This document shows, in pieces, positions 24,169-36,500 of a stretch of 64,000 nucleotides of DNA. This DNA is from Centrapalus pauciflorus (Eukaryota; Streptophyta; Magnoliopsida; Asterales; Asteraceae). Every line of letters starts with the position of its first letter. Within the stretch, counting starts at the first letter, position 1. The notes below the pieces were generated by a model. The model did no database searches. It was given only the letters and a program-made list of their open reading frames with translations, and was not told where the DNA came from. The position numbers were made by a program, and so were the translations under genes. The stretch spans positions 427,138-491,137 of the forward strand of contig JAANYP010002035.1 of the NCBI GenBank assembly GCA_020465985.1, written 5' to 3'.

Positions 24169-25139
24169 GGTTTAAAAATATATCTTACATAAAACTTGAA
24201 ATTTGTTCAGTAAGTGCGTATTTTTAAAATCATTCATAAATTATCTATACATTATTTAAGACTTCAATTACTTGTTGGACCAAAACATTTAGTATATTAA
24301 AAAGTTGTTTTATTATGAAATGATTAAATCATTCTATTTCATTCTTTTCAACCAAACATGAATGAATGAAATTTAGTTTTACATCTTTGACAGATTGCAT
24401 TTTTTCTAAAAAAATATTCCGTGAACCACACCCTTATATCAACTTTGTTTGATATATGAATTGAACTCGATGGTCCGAAATTCAAATTGAATCATATTTG
24501 AATTATGAAACCGAATTCAATTTTTAAATGCTGAATTAAGATGTTGAATAGTAAGTTTACATGTTCCCACGAGAATTATAGAGTGCTTAGTACCCAACAA
24601 AATGGATGTAGGCATTATGTCTTTTTATTATTGGGAAAATTACCAAGAAATGTAATATAAAATACAAAATTTTACAATAAAGCTATTGTAAAAAAAAAAA
24701 ATTACCGAGAAAGGTAATGTAAAATTCTATTTTGGCCAAAAAAGGACATGAAATTCAAATTTTAGCCCAAAAAAGATAATCGAATATTATTTTTTTACCA
24801 AAAAAGGGAGCATAAAATTAAGAATGTACTTTCTTAATTGATCTTCAGTATCTTTTTTATCAAATTTGAATTTTACGTCATCTTTCTTGGCCTAAACAGT
24901 TTTACATTACTTTTATCGTCAATTTTGGAATTTTATATTATCTTTCTTGGTAATTTGCCTATTATTGCTCTTGTATAAGTTAAATAGGGAGAATATATAT
25001 ATCATAAAACCAACTTTATGAAAGCAAATAAAATAAAATATTGGTGGCCATTTTACAGATTTATATAAACTTGTTGGGTACTAGAACAATAAAACGTAAC
25101 GTTTGTGTGTACATACATACTTTATAATAATTCCGGAAT
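24169..25139. other. Intergenic DNA between MITE and petC
   Basis: AT-rich. 24640-24960 shows inverted tracts (aaattaccaagaaatgtaatataaa near the left; tatattatctttcttggtaatttg near the right), probably one more small fold-back repeat. Nothing coding. Confidence 0.45.
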
Positions 25140-28100
25140 CTAAGACCACCATGGAGCCTCACCAGTTCTGAAATCTGTTTCTGTCCATGGAACAAACACT
25201 ACTTTCCCATCATCAATATCCGCATGAGCCAATGCCAATGACTGTTTGTTTTCACATTTCAAAAATCATCCCATCATTGAATTATTATACCTTATGCATT
25301 AAAACTTGTACTTTAACTGTTATCGAAAGAAAAGGAAAGTTTCGGAGTTCTTACCAGCGGAGCAGGACCACGAACGACCTTCCCTTGGTTGTTGTACTGA
25401 GAACCATGGCATGGGCACATGAACTTGTTCTCCGCTTTGTTCCATGGTACGACGCAACCCAGATGGGTGCACACTGCGTTGATTCCGTATGTTGCAAGGG
25501 TCCTGTCATTCTCCACCACTAGGTATGTCGGGTCTCCCTACGAGTAGGCGAACAAACCGTCACTTTATATATGCTTTTATGTTTTCTCGTTGTTGGTGTT
25601 TAAACAAACGAATCATATCTTTTTTGGATTAAGTATAACTTTTAGATTTGTCTAAGTTAGCCACTAAACAAGTTTTAATACTGATTTAGCCACTAAACTT
25701 TAGTTTATTGTTCTCTCTACTTTGGGAGAAATGAATAAAAGTAATTGCTAAATCGGTACTAAATATGATGGTTTAATGGTATGGTGTACAAATTTCAATG
25801 GCTGAATCAGTACAAAAATAGGTTTATTGGCTAAATGTGACAAATCTAAAAGTTGGATGAAAAAGGTATTTAACCCCATCTTTTTTACATGACCAAGGAA
25901 TTGAAATCGTAAGAATAAAAACTTTTCTGGAGAATTTGAGCTCCAACTGTTAAGTATCGTTGGTGATTTTAGTGTCTCATTATCATTTTTGTATAATAGA
26001 AATAATAAAGTATGTCAAAGAGATCATATCTAAATTGATTTCGGTGCAACCAAAATGATGATGGGTCAAGGGGCCTGCGCCCCCTTGCGGGGTTCCAGGG
26101 ACAGCGCCCCGAAACAAAACAGATTTTATGGAGGGATGTTAAGAGGAAATTTACAATTCTTTGGGATCCTAGGTTAATTTCTGTTAAAATTATTCGCCAA
26201 TTAACCGAAATCTTACCTTTTCGGTGGTTTTTTTGACGTACATAAGGATAAGATAAACATATTATCATCATATAGTTTTTTATGAATTTGTTGAATGCCT
26301 AAGACGAATTGGGTGCTTCAAGGATTATCCCCATAATTTGGATTTCGTGTAACCCAGGCATTAAGGTTCGAAATATCAAATTCGGAAAGTGTATCTCATA
26401 TGATTCTTGGAGAAATCCGTGATTGAGAAACCCTTGTTCTAACAAGTCAACCGTACGAGGCACATGATATTATATACGGGGGAAGCACGTAGGTACCTTG
26501 AGACCTTGAGAAAGGGTTCGGTCACCAGGTCCATGGGTCTTTACCCATTCTTCTGCAATGATATCATTTCCAAGTGCATCCTTAGCGACCGTACCACCAC
26601 CTGAACCTCCTGTACTGTTTTACGCCAACATACAATGAAATGAATCAGCACGAGAGATTTTGTGCAACATGGATCATAACCGTAATCTTCAAACGTATCT
26701 TTCGTGTGACCGTTCGTGTTAATATCATGCATGACTTAATCCAAGTCCTTCAACCATTAAAACTAATGTGGTTCTTTTTTTACAAATGTTTTGAACTTGT
26801 TTTCCTACTTTCTAAAACTCACATGAGCAAAATTTTGTTTAGCAAGTGGAAATAGAAAAAAAAAAAAAAAAAAAAGGTTTTGATTTTGTCAAGTGAAAAA
26901 AAAGTAGGAGAAGTAAGCAGAAAGATTGCAAAAATATAGCATTTTTCCACAAATCGTAAAAAAAAAAAAGTTCAAAGTTCTTCTATCATTTAACTAGAAG
27001 CCAAAGTTTTAACCCGTGCAAATACCTTCTTGAAGCCCAAGTTTAGCATCGCTTATTTGATTCTGTAAAACGCCTTTTTTTTCTTATTATAGTAATTTCG
27101 TAAATTTTGTACCAAATAAAGGAACCAACTCTTTGTTCATTCCTGGTTATAGCATTAAACCGGTAAACAACAAAAGTTAATCGGTAAAAAAGATTATATT
27201 TAGTGTTGATTGTTGAAATAACAACCTATTTTTTATTTTTATTTTTCTTATTGTGGCAATGAATTTTATTTTTTTTATCATTTTAATATATTGTTTGAAA
27301 TAACAACCTACTTGTTGTTTACCGGTTAAATGCTATAATCGAAAGTAAACCAAAATAGGTTCCATTATATGGGACAAAATTTACGATATTGCTGTAATAA
27401 GAAAAAAGAGAAAAGTTGCTTGCTATTTTAAACAATTCTCCCTTCTAGAAAATGAGCCATATTTCTTACATGTGTCCCATTTCTAAACTTTTGGTGCGCC
27501 ATCGTGATGTCATTGGTTGGAGCCTACTTTATGACAAATCATATATCAAAAACGTAAACACGTGTTCAGGTTTTGATTGGTTCACGTTTGGTTTTCATTT
27601 TTACACTAATCAACGTCGTTGGAGCTTCTTCTAGCTTGTCTATATCGATTTTTAGAAATTGTAACGAGTTTCTAGTGAGTATACTATGATTTCTCGTGAG
27701 TATGTTGTGGAAAATGGAAAGACGGAAAAGAAGGATGTACTTTTAGGTATACCTATATATAAGTTTTAGCAAATGACATATTGTATAAGGTGTTACAATC
27801 GCGATGTTAATCCATTGGTTGAAGCCTATTTTATATTTTTATGTCAAATCATATGTCAAACAACGTAAACATGTGTCATGCTTTGATTGGTTCACGTCTG
27901 GTTTTCATTTTTGCAATAAATAACTGGTTGGAGCTTCTTCTAGCTTGTCTATATCGATTTTTATTGATTGTAACGAGTTTTCAGTGAGTATATTATGATT
28001 CCTAGTGAGTATGTTGTGGAAAGACCGAAAAGAACTACATAGGACTAGGTGATCTCTATTTTGTACTTTCTAGTGAGTTTTATTGCATTTCTATCGAATT

Positions 28101-29343
28101 TTGATTTCTACGTAAATCTGAAATTAATACATCCAAAACTAATGAAGATAGTGAAAATTTTAGTTGTTTTTTACCAACATAATTTAGTTAAATTTTCATC
28201 CTTTCAAACTTAAATTCATCAAGTAACCTTGTAATTTAAAGGGTTAATATTGAAAAAACTCAATTAACTTTTCTCATTTTTTCAATTAAGTCTCTAAACT
28301 CTTTTTCCAATTGTTTAAGTCCCTAAACTATGTTTGTCATGTTCAAAAGTATATATTTTTTACCGGTTACCCGATTTGCTGTAAAATACAACTGACTAAA
28401 CAAAAAGTTTAGGGACTTAATCGCTAAAATGTAGAAAGATGGTGTGTTTTCTCCAACATTATTCAAGTGAAAATCTACTGTTACTTGTTTGGTAACCGGT
28501 CAAACAGGTCAAATATACAATTTTGAATAAAACAAAAATAGTTTAGAAATTTAAACAATAAGAAAAAAAGTTTAACGACTTAATCACGAAAATAAAGAAA
28601 CTTTATGGGAGGTTTTTTCAATATTAACCCTAATTTAAAAGCTCAAAATTTATCAAGTAAAGTTACTTGTAAGTTGTTGTAAACTATAACAATGAACTGT
28701 TTTTTTTTTTCTCTTGTAGTAAATTATAACAATGAACTATTTTCACAATTTGTTAATAAAATTTTATTGATTATTTTGATTTATACCACTCCTATAATGG
28801 TTATCGTTGTATTAAACCAATCATCCAACCTCTAATCACTTTAATTAGTACTACTAATTATAATCAATCAGTTTCAAGAGACCCCTAAAAAGTGCAAATA
28901 CAAGAAGAAAATGATTTAAAAAAATCAGTTATGAGGAACAGGAAGAGAGCAAACCCTGGTGGAACGAAGAAATATGTGTACGGACCCAACATTCCGACGG
29001 AGGGAAGACCGATAGCTCCTAGAAGCAATAAATTCATGAGTTTCCTCTTCTCCATATCCGGTACTCGATCGGCCGGAATGCTCGCCGCCTGACACGTCAC
29101 CTTCGTTCCTCCTCTTTCTCTTCCCGCCAATTGTTGGCTCTTGGCTGATTTCGCCATCAGGCCTTGAGCTGGCGAGAACAGTCCATTGTTACCAGATCGC
29201 AACTGTAGTCTCGATCGAATCATAATAATAACATAATTAGCAAAAAAAATTATTAGAACAATCGGAAATATTGAAGGAGATGAGCGAATGGATGGACAAA
29301 AAACCTGAGAAGAAGTAGCAGGAGAGAGAGTAAAAGCGGCCAT
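25140..29343 (-). CDS. Cytochrome b6-f complex Rieske iron-sulfur subunit, chloroplast precursor
   Basis: Five exons on the minus strand: 29343-29305, 29202-28955, 26614-26497, 25537-25355 and 25241-25140. They join to 229 aa, the same length as the Arabidopsis precursor. The transit peptide covers about aa 1-51 (starting MAAFTLSPATSSQ). The mature part starts near ASIPADRVPDMEKRK, followed by one thylakoid membrane anchor (about 68-93) and a Gly-rich hinge (GGSGGG). The Rieske cluster ligands are present: C158-T-H160-L-G-C163 and C176-P-C178-H179, where two Cys and two His hold the 2Fe-2S and the other two Cys form the disulfide. The C-terminus TGEAPWWS is intact. The protein passes electrons from plastoquinol to cytochrome f in the thylakoid. 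Introns 2 (2.3 kb) and 3 (0.96 kb) carry inverted-repeat transposons; the exons are undamaged. Confidence 0.97.
25626..25876. mobile_element. Mutator-like MITE, family M copy 2 (petC intron 3)
   Basis: 251 bp with ends GGATTAAGTATAACTTTTAG and the inverse of GGGGTTAAATACC..., flanked by the perfect 9-bp duplication ATCTTTTTT (25617-25625 and 25877-25885), as for Mutator-like elements. Shares tttagccactaaa motifs with copies 1 and 3. Confidence 0.78.
26070..26115. repeat. GC-rich hairpin in petC intron 3
   Basis: ggcctgcgcccccttgcggg followed by gttccagggacagcgcccc. It stands out in an AT-rich intron and resembles GC-rich tracts common in plant repeat elements. No element ends were found. Confidence 0.4.
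27083..27405. mobile_element. Inverted-repeat MITE in petC intron 2
   Basis: Left arm cttattatagtaatttcgta...aggaacc is mirrored by the right arm ggttcc...acgatattgctgtaataag. The inner arms also share accggtaaacaac-type motifs. No clear target duplication. Confidence 0.6.
27490..28035 (+). repeat. Tandem duplication in petC intron 2
   Basis: Two direct copies of about 240 bp (about 27490-27733 and 27794-28035). Both run from cgatgt.a...cattggttg.agcc through gattggttcacgt.tggttttcattttt and gagcttcttctagcttgtct to gagtatgttgtgga and then gaccgaaaag / gacggaaaag. The copies differ by scattered substitutions and short indels. Confidence 0.75.
28241..28630. mobile_element. Mutator-like MITE in petC intron 2
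   Basis: 390 bp with inverted ends GGGTTAATATTGAAAAAAC and GTTTTTTCAATATTAACCC, flanked by the perfect 9-bp duplication TAATTTAAA (28232-28240 and 28631-28639). A partial relative lies at about 30520-30615. Confidence 0.82.
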
Positions 29344-30894
29344 GGTTGTACGGAGGAGGAGTAGAACTGAAAGGAATATGAAGAGAGAAGAAGAAGATAT
29401 GTGAAAAATGAAAGGTGATAATTGATGGATGGATAAAGGAATGGTGGATTGAGGATGGTTTTGATTTCGGAACCACATATTCAAGATATCACCTTTTTTT
29501 TCTTTTTTTTTTTTCCGTCTTCATTTCCTCTATTTTATAACAAAATTTCGACACATGTATGAATTATAAATTTAATTGAAAGTGTTTTGATTTTTATAAA
29601 TTAAAATTTTCTAATAATAATAATTTAATAATAAATAGCGTTTTAATTTAATATGTCGTTATTGATAAAAAGTTAAAAAGTTGATTCTGTTATCGATAAA
29701 AAGATAAAACGTTGTTGTTATTATTGGTAAAAATATAGAGTTGTTATTAATGGATCGTAACTTGCTATAACAGGTTTCCTAATCAAAAATTGTTATAATC
29801 GGTAAAAAAATACAAATGTTGTTGATATTAATGATAAAAAAATAAATAATGTGGCTATAAACGGTAAAACTACACTAAGTTGTTGCTATTTTTGACATAT
29901 AATCCTATATGTATACTTAGATTCAATAAAGTACCACTCAAAATCGAATGCACCCGAATGTACCGGTCTTAAAGAAAAATTCTAAATATTTTTAATAATT
30001 ATGTTTAATTTAACGTTACATGCATGATATGTAAATTTCAGACACATTCATCAATTTTACTTCCTTCAAAATTTTGTAAATGATCACATATATTCATGTG
30101 AATGGTCATCAATTCACATGATTTTTTTCAATCATTCACGTGATTTATTTTTGGAATTTTAATGTATAAAGATATGATTCTTTTGCTAAAAAGTTTTATA
30201 ATATTCGTTTATACATGTTTATGTCAGAAAATATATATATGATGATCTTTTACAAGGAGGCGACTCTTGATTATTTAAGATAATCTCTTGAACCTGAATC
30301 TATATATGTGTTTTGTGTAGACTTAAATTCATTAGAGTCTTATACTAGAATAGAATCCTGAAATCGCATATTACTTGTACATATTCATCACAGTGAAATG
30401 ATCTATTCATGCAAAAGCGTAATACACAAATGTTCAAAAGTGAATTACGACCAATCAATTCATGTCATTTGAAGTTCATTACGACAAAAAGTATTTCATG
30501 CAAAAATATTTTTTTGAATAAGACAAAAATAATTTTGGGAGTTAAACAATAAAAAAAAGTTTAAGAACTTAATCACGAAAATGAAGATAGTTGATGAAAT
30601 TTTTCAATATTTACCCAAAATAAAAATATATAATTTGAAGAGATGTTTCATGAAGCTTATAAAAAATTAAAGACTACTCTCTTCATTTTAAAGTAAATGG
30701 CAATTTATTAATCACTTTATAAAACCTTAATTTAATAAACCTTGTAATTAAAGGTATAATTGAAATCAAATAAATTATAACAAACTATTGTTGTTGCAAT
30801 TGAAATTATGAGTAGAAATGATACTAGATATCATGTTTATATTCATAATAGCCTTGATGGATCAAATGGAAAGACACTAGAACTTGAGTTTTCA

Positions 30895-30895
<1 letters not shown>
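29344..30895. other. petC upstream region and intergenic repeats
   Basis: The first about 150 bp upstream of the petC ATG should hold its leader. At about 29655-29890 a degenerate unit of about 30-45 bp (gttgttatt..tggtaaaaa) recurs roughly five times. 29990-30160 resembles repeat G, and 30520-30615 is a partial copy of the MITE at 28241. No gene seen. Confidence 0.5.

Positions 30896-30934
<39 letters not shown>
30896..30934. repeat. poly(A) tract
   Basis: About 39 consecutive A, seen directly. Could be a retroposed tail or a slippage tract; no upstream retrogene was recognised. Confidence 0.9.
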
Positions 30935-30937
<3 letters not shown>

Positions 30938-31029
30938 TGTCAAACACTTTCATAGATTAAAAAAGTAATCTAGATAAGTAAGTTTAGTCTCTACAAAAGC
31001 TATGAAACCTACATGGTGTAAATGGTGGA

Positions 31030-31166
31030 GGGTATACCAAGGCCGCTGGGTTAGCGGCTTGGCCACCTCAGCGCACCCAGTGGTAACACCATTCCCTTCC
31101 ACCATCGGTCCCGTCAATCTCAGCCCCCAACGACTTTTCATCCATCGGTGACTTTCCTTTTTTTTC

Positions 31167-31225
<59 letters not shown>

Positions 31226-31238
31226 ATATATATGTATG

Positions 31239-31269
<31 letters not shown>

Positions 31270-31755
31270 CATCCATATTCACAATAATTCATACCAAACA
31301 AATTTTCCATCTTTCAATTCTCTCCAAAATCTCTCAACACATTAAAATCAAATCATATTTTAAATCCATATTTTACAAAATGGATCCGTACACGTCTTTG
31401 TCATAATCATCGAATCACACAATAATCTTCGATCGGATGTGTTGGAACATATTGCAACTGCTCATATACCTAATTTGGATGGCTAGTTTGTAATTTTTAT
31501 TTTCTAGTTTAGTGACTTTTATTTTTCAATTTCTTGTAATTTTTAATTTTTAGTTTCGTAAATTTTAATTTTATTATGCAACTTTTTTAAGTTAGTTTTT
31601 ATTAAATTAAATATTTAAGTTTTAATTAATAATTATAAATAGATTTTATTTTTTAATAATTAAATTAAAAAATATAGAAAGAGTTTGAAAATGGAAATGG
31701 TGGAGAGATAAAAGTTTTGATGTGTACAAAATTGTTATTTCCATAGTGGTGGGTA
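31030..31755. mobile_element. Candidate deleted Harbinger-like element
   Basis: The left part has tggtggagggtataccaaggccgctgg and the right part tggtgggtatacc, a possible eroded terminal pair. In between are a gccgctgggttagcggc hairpin, a (TA)n tract and a leader-like segment before a short frame starting ATGGATCCG. The class is a guess; ends and target duplication are not clean. Confidence 0.3.
31172..31268. repeat. (TA)n/(TATG)n microsatellite
   Basis: TA units interspersed with TATG units. Confidence 0.95.
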
Positions 31756-31756
31756 T

Positions 31757-32345
31757 ACCTTATGCCTTTAACATCCGATCCGGTTTTTCCAAAAAAACCA
31801 ATTATTTTAATAACCGGTATGGATTATAACCGATTTTGCCCCGATAATGTAACCTATGTAACCGGTTTCGGATCTACAAAGACAAAACAGATTTTTCATA
31901 AGCCGGTTATAAAAAAACTGCTTTTCTTAAATTTTAGATTTTCAGTTTGGATCATCTTTTTGATACATCTTTCATTTGAATTTTTTTAATTAAATTGGGC
32001 TTTTTTAATTTACTTCATAAATTATACGTTATAATTCTTAAGTTATAAACTTATAAATATAATTAAGATAATAGAACTCCAAACAAATATAGTTTTACTA
32101 CAAGCAAACATGTTTTATATTATATTTGAGTATAAATGCATAAAAAGTTTAAAGTTATAAAATTAGTTTAGTCAAAAATCAATTTCTGACCTATAACCTG
32201 TTAATTATCCCGTAATAATTATGGCCTACCCAATAAAACGAATCCGGTTAAAAACCAGTCCGGATCAAAAAACCGATTATATAGAAACCGGTTTTTGATC
32301 GGATTTGAATCGAAATCGGATATCCGGACTTTTTGTGCATCTCTA
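31757..32345. mobile_element. Candidate non-autonomous hAT-like element
   Basis: Rich in ccggtt/aaccgg motifs on both flanks, with atccgatccggttttt on the left and ggatatccggactttttgtgcatc on the right as diverged inverted ends. No 8-bp duplication could be confirmed. Confidence 0.35.
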
Positions 32346-33552
32346 TTTGTGAGATTTTTTCATAAACCAATTATGAGTAAATGTAATTTTATCGCTATGA
32401 TATAGTAGTCTTATAGTCTTTATCGATTTATAACTAATTTATGATACCCTGTTGATTTCAAAACTAGTTTCTGAAATTCCGAGAAACAAACATTTGTTGC
32501 AACACCCACGGATCATGTAGAAGTTATCGTACTACACGAACCCAGTATAGAATGCATATTGTTGATGTCAATGATTTACAAGTTATCTGCAATGGATGGA
32601 AAGCAACATTACACAACAATGAACCCTATATCTAAACACAAGCTTGCTACTATTTCGATCGAGGTCTAGCTTAATCTCTAACTTAAAATTTAATCTAAAA
32701 TCTTCAAGTGCTAGCTTTATCTTTCCCCCATGTAAGTTTTGTATGTTATTAAGAGCTTAAAATGACCTCCAAGAGAGAGGGAACGTTTCTTGTGATGTTT
32801 CTATTCTACACAAACTTACAAAACACAATCTGTGTTTCCCAAAGCCAACCTTTCAACAGAGCTGTTTGTCACGATGAACATAGCAATTTTAACGAACATT
32901 TTTTCCAATCAAAAATGTAAAATTGACTTTTGGGTTTAAGTGAAGTGATGTCAAACTAAAATATCTTGATTAATTTCATTTTTATTGTTTCATGTATATA
33001 CGTGTATTTGGACTTCGGTTCCAAAACACCGATCCAAACCGCCGTATACTCACCCCCATCAGCAACATGATTTCTTTTGGAATAAAAATCCATCAACTTA
33101 ACTCACATGACTAACAAGATGTTACCATGATCATCTCCTTGTCAGGCATGAGTTAGGTTGATGCCCTGTTACTCTTTCTTTTCGAATACAGATTCAAAAG
33201 TCCAAGAACATTGTCATTGAACAATCTGAGATACATCGGTTATGAAGTCCATTAAACATGAGATCTCTGGACACTGATGAAATCACCAGCGTCACAAGAC
33301 ACCTGTAGGTTAATCTTTCTAGAAACTGTAAACCTGTTTTTTTTTCCCAGAACAAGTATCTGATCCCACAAAAGGGGCTTTTAGAGCAAAATTTTGATCA
33401 TCAGTAAAGGCGATATCATCTATACTCCAAAACAACCAACCCCGTTTACCTCTTTCTAATAGAAGAAACCGAAATCCCAGAAGCGCAACTCCCCAGAAAC
33501 AGACAGAGCCAAGCCAAATGCATGCACGATGCTATCGAAACTCTATCCTCTT
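32346..33552. other. Downstream flank of UBP14
   Basis: Unremarkable sequence, more balanced in composition than the flanking repeats. The last few hundred bases presumably hold the UBP14 3-prime UTR (minus strand). No other gene seen. Confidence 0.5.
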
Positions 33553-36500
33553 TCAACTTTGGATCCTCTCATAGAAATAGAGGTATGCCATGTCTTTTGG
33601 AGGGTCTTTAGAAACACCCACTTTATCATCGTTGAAAATGACCCACCTTCCTTCCTTGTAGACGTGTGCAACATAGTGGCCGCACTGGGTGGAGGTACCA
33701 ATGTGGCTTACGAGCCCTATGAGTCTGTATTCTGCAAAACCAAATTAAGAGACAACACATCAAATCTTCCATTCTTTCATCAAATTGTCCCATAACCCAA
33801 AAGCCATGAGTTTCTATTTTCGAACTTAGCATGCTCTAAGCCAATTAAATCTCCATCCTTTATTTGACCTTATTCGGATTCCTAGCAAAATCCAAGTTTC
33901 TTTAACCAGATTAGATAGACATGTCTAGGCAGCACAGTGCGCCTTTAACCTCTAGTTTTATGCACCATTGACACCAGAGGTGTATGAATGTTAACACTTC
34001 AAGGTTGCTAGAATGCCAGTACCACAAGTTCTTTCTAAATATGACACATGCCCTATGTCGATTAGATTTTCCCCATTTTTTTTATTGAGTTAATGGCATG
34101 TGATAGCTACATAGTTTTGTCAATGTATTAATTTATGTCAGATATTTTTTGTGCACCCATTTAGTCCTCATACTTTAATTGATGTTCTAATTTTGGTAGT
34201 TTTGCAGCTCGAAACCCAGTTGAATCCCACAAAAACTTACGTGTCCTGTTTAGTGGTAACCTGGACACTAGTTTCATGATTTCATCAGGTAAATTAGATT
34301 GTCGTTCTTTTTAATTTTACATTAAATAAGTGTTTATAAGAATAAGTTGGAATAAATAGGTCATATAATCTAGTTTTCCAAATATAGATGGTTTCTAGGC
34401 TGTTGCTAAACAAGTCATGCAAGTTTTTTTATGGGATTCAACATATTTTTTAGTTGCAAAAGTATCAAATTGGAACAAAAAGTAAAACTACACGAGTACA
34501 AAACATGTGACACCAACGAGGATCCAAGATTTTCCAAAACATATGAACTTCTATATGCAGACAGGCAACTCCTATCTCTAGTTTAGGGGTCAAGAAGGAA
34601 GACAGAAAGCACAAGCAGGGACATCAAAACGGTACCGCGTGGTCTTAAACCCTTTTGATTACTAGTCAAGGCGTTGCCTAGCTAATCGCACCAGACGGGT
34701 GCCATGTATAGCAAAGACACAGGACGCTTTGGTGTTCTTTTTCCAAGTCTCCAATCCCCGTGAAATGGTATGGTGCAGAATATTAGCAAGACCCTAGATT
34801 TGAAGTCTGCTAATATGCATAAATCATAAGCAGACACACATAAATATGAAAGATGAAAGTGTCAAAAACTAACTTCCATCCCCGTCAGGTAGTGTTGCAT
34901 CCACAGTTGGTCCACTACTTGACGTAGCATCCATATCTGAAGCTCCAGATGCAGTGGGATTCAGAATCCAATCTGCTGCTTTCTCAATGTCGCCACCCTA
35001 AAAAACAAAGAGTTACACAAACAAGATTATGACTCAAGATCTGGAAAGTAGATAGAAGAAATTGACATGCAAGGAACAAATTTCTCTACCGATGCCTTCA
35101 ATGCCTTCCGAGCTATTTCTTCTTCAAATCCAAATGACACCAGTGTAGCAACTTTTGATGGATCAACCTCCTTTTTTGCCTCTTTGTGAATGGGATCATC
35201 AATGTCTAAGGAGTTGATGGAGGGGAAAAGGTCTCATCAAAACATCGTTTACAATAGTGTAAGTTTTTAAATTGCATAGATACAAAGCATATGCAATTGA
35301 TATCAAACCTGGATCATCCATGTGAGAAAGTAACCAGTTCATCGCCTCTTCAACCCCAGCATTTGAGGTGTTGATTACAGCCTTTTGACAATGAAGATGA
35401 TTAAATCCCATTGATGCAAGTTGGGAAACAATATCTTCATTCGGCAAAACCTTGGTCGACTCTTCTTGACCTCCAGAAGCTACACGGTAGGACAAAACAT
35501 ACCAGGTTAATACATTTCTAGAAGTCCTTCCAAAGTTTTTAAAACATCTAACTGATGATATGCTCAGCCTTCTACATATCAAAGGCTTTTAATATGGCAC
35601 AGGTGACATGTAAACACACGAATTGGTGGATAAGTTTCATGTAAGCTATTTAGATAGACAGAAAGATCATGCTATGGACATCTAAAAACAAATGAGTAGA
35701 GCAGGAACAGAATGTGATTGTGAGAATGTAAGACAAAGGTATGAGGTGTCCAATAATGTGTTGCATACTTAAAACGTCTGGGAAGAAAAATCAAAAGGCA
35801 GAAATTACAAAGTGATCAGTAAGCAACTTAGCATATAGACCTACAATCTTCATAAACCATAGTATCATACTTTCATCCAGCAGAATCAGCAATTACTTAA
35901 AACGCTAAACTTGATGTAAAGAGGGGCACGTGTTGTTCATGTGTATAGCATTACTAGGAGGCTTAAGATTCACGAAAGTTTTTAGGCTTTTGATGGAAAA
36001 TGGAATGATTTTTTCCCTGGATAAAACTAGCATGGAAGATAGGCACAAACAAGTTGTCACTGAGATGATCAAGTCTCATCCTCAATTTAATCACCCAAAC
36101 TTCTTGTTGAACTTTCCCTTCACAATCAAGAATACAGGTGCACTTCTTTTTCCACAAACAGTAGGAATATAAGGATATGTAGTAGAACCAAAAGGATACT
36201 AGCATCACATACCATCTTCAGGTAACAACTCTTCACCTGGCTGAAGACCTTTGCTTCGCATGTGACTAATGTCTATCACGTCATCAACATCTACATAGAC
36301 GTCTACAACCAAACAAAACTGGAAACATGAAGCATCAAAACTGAAACAAAATGTTTAGATCTCCCAATACAAGGTAAGAGATAACAGTGATTATAGAGAG
36401 AATATATATACCAAGCTTCTTTGGCACCCAACCAGCTTCCATAACAAATTTCCTCATGTGCAGCACCAAATAATCGGGGAATGAAGTGAGACCGGCGGTT

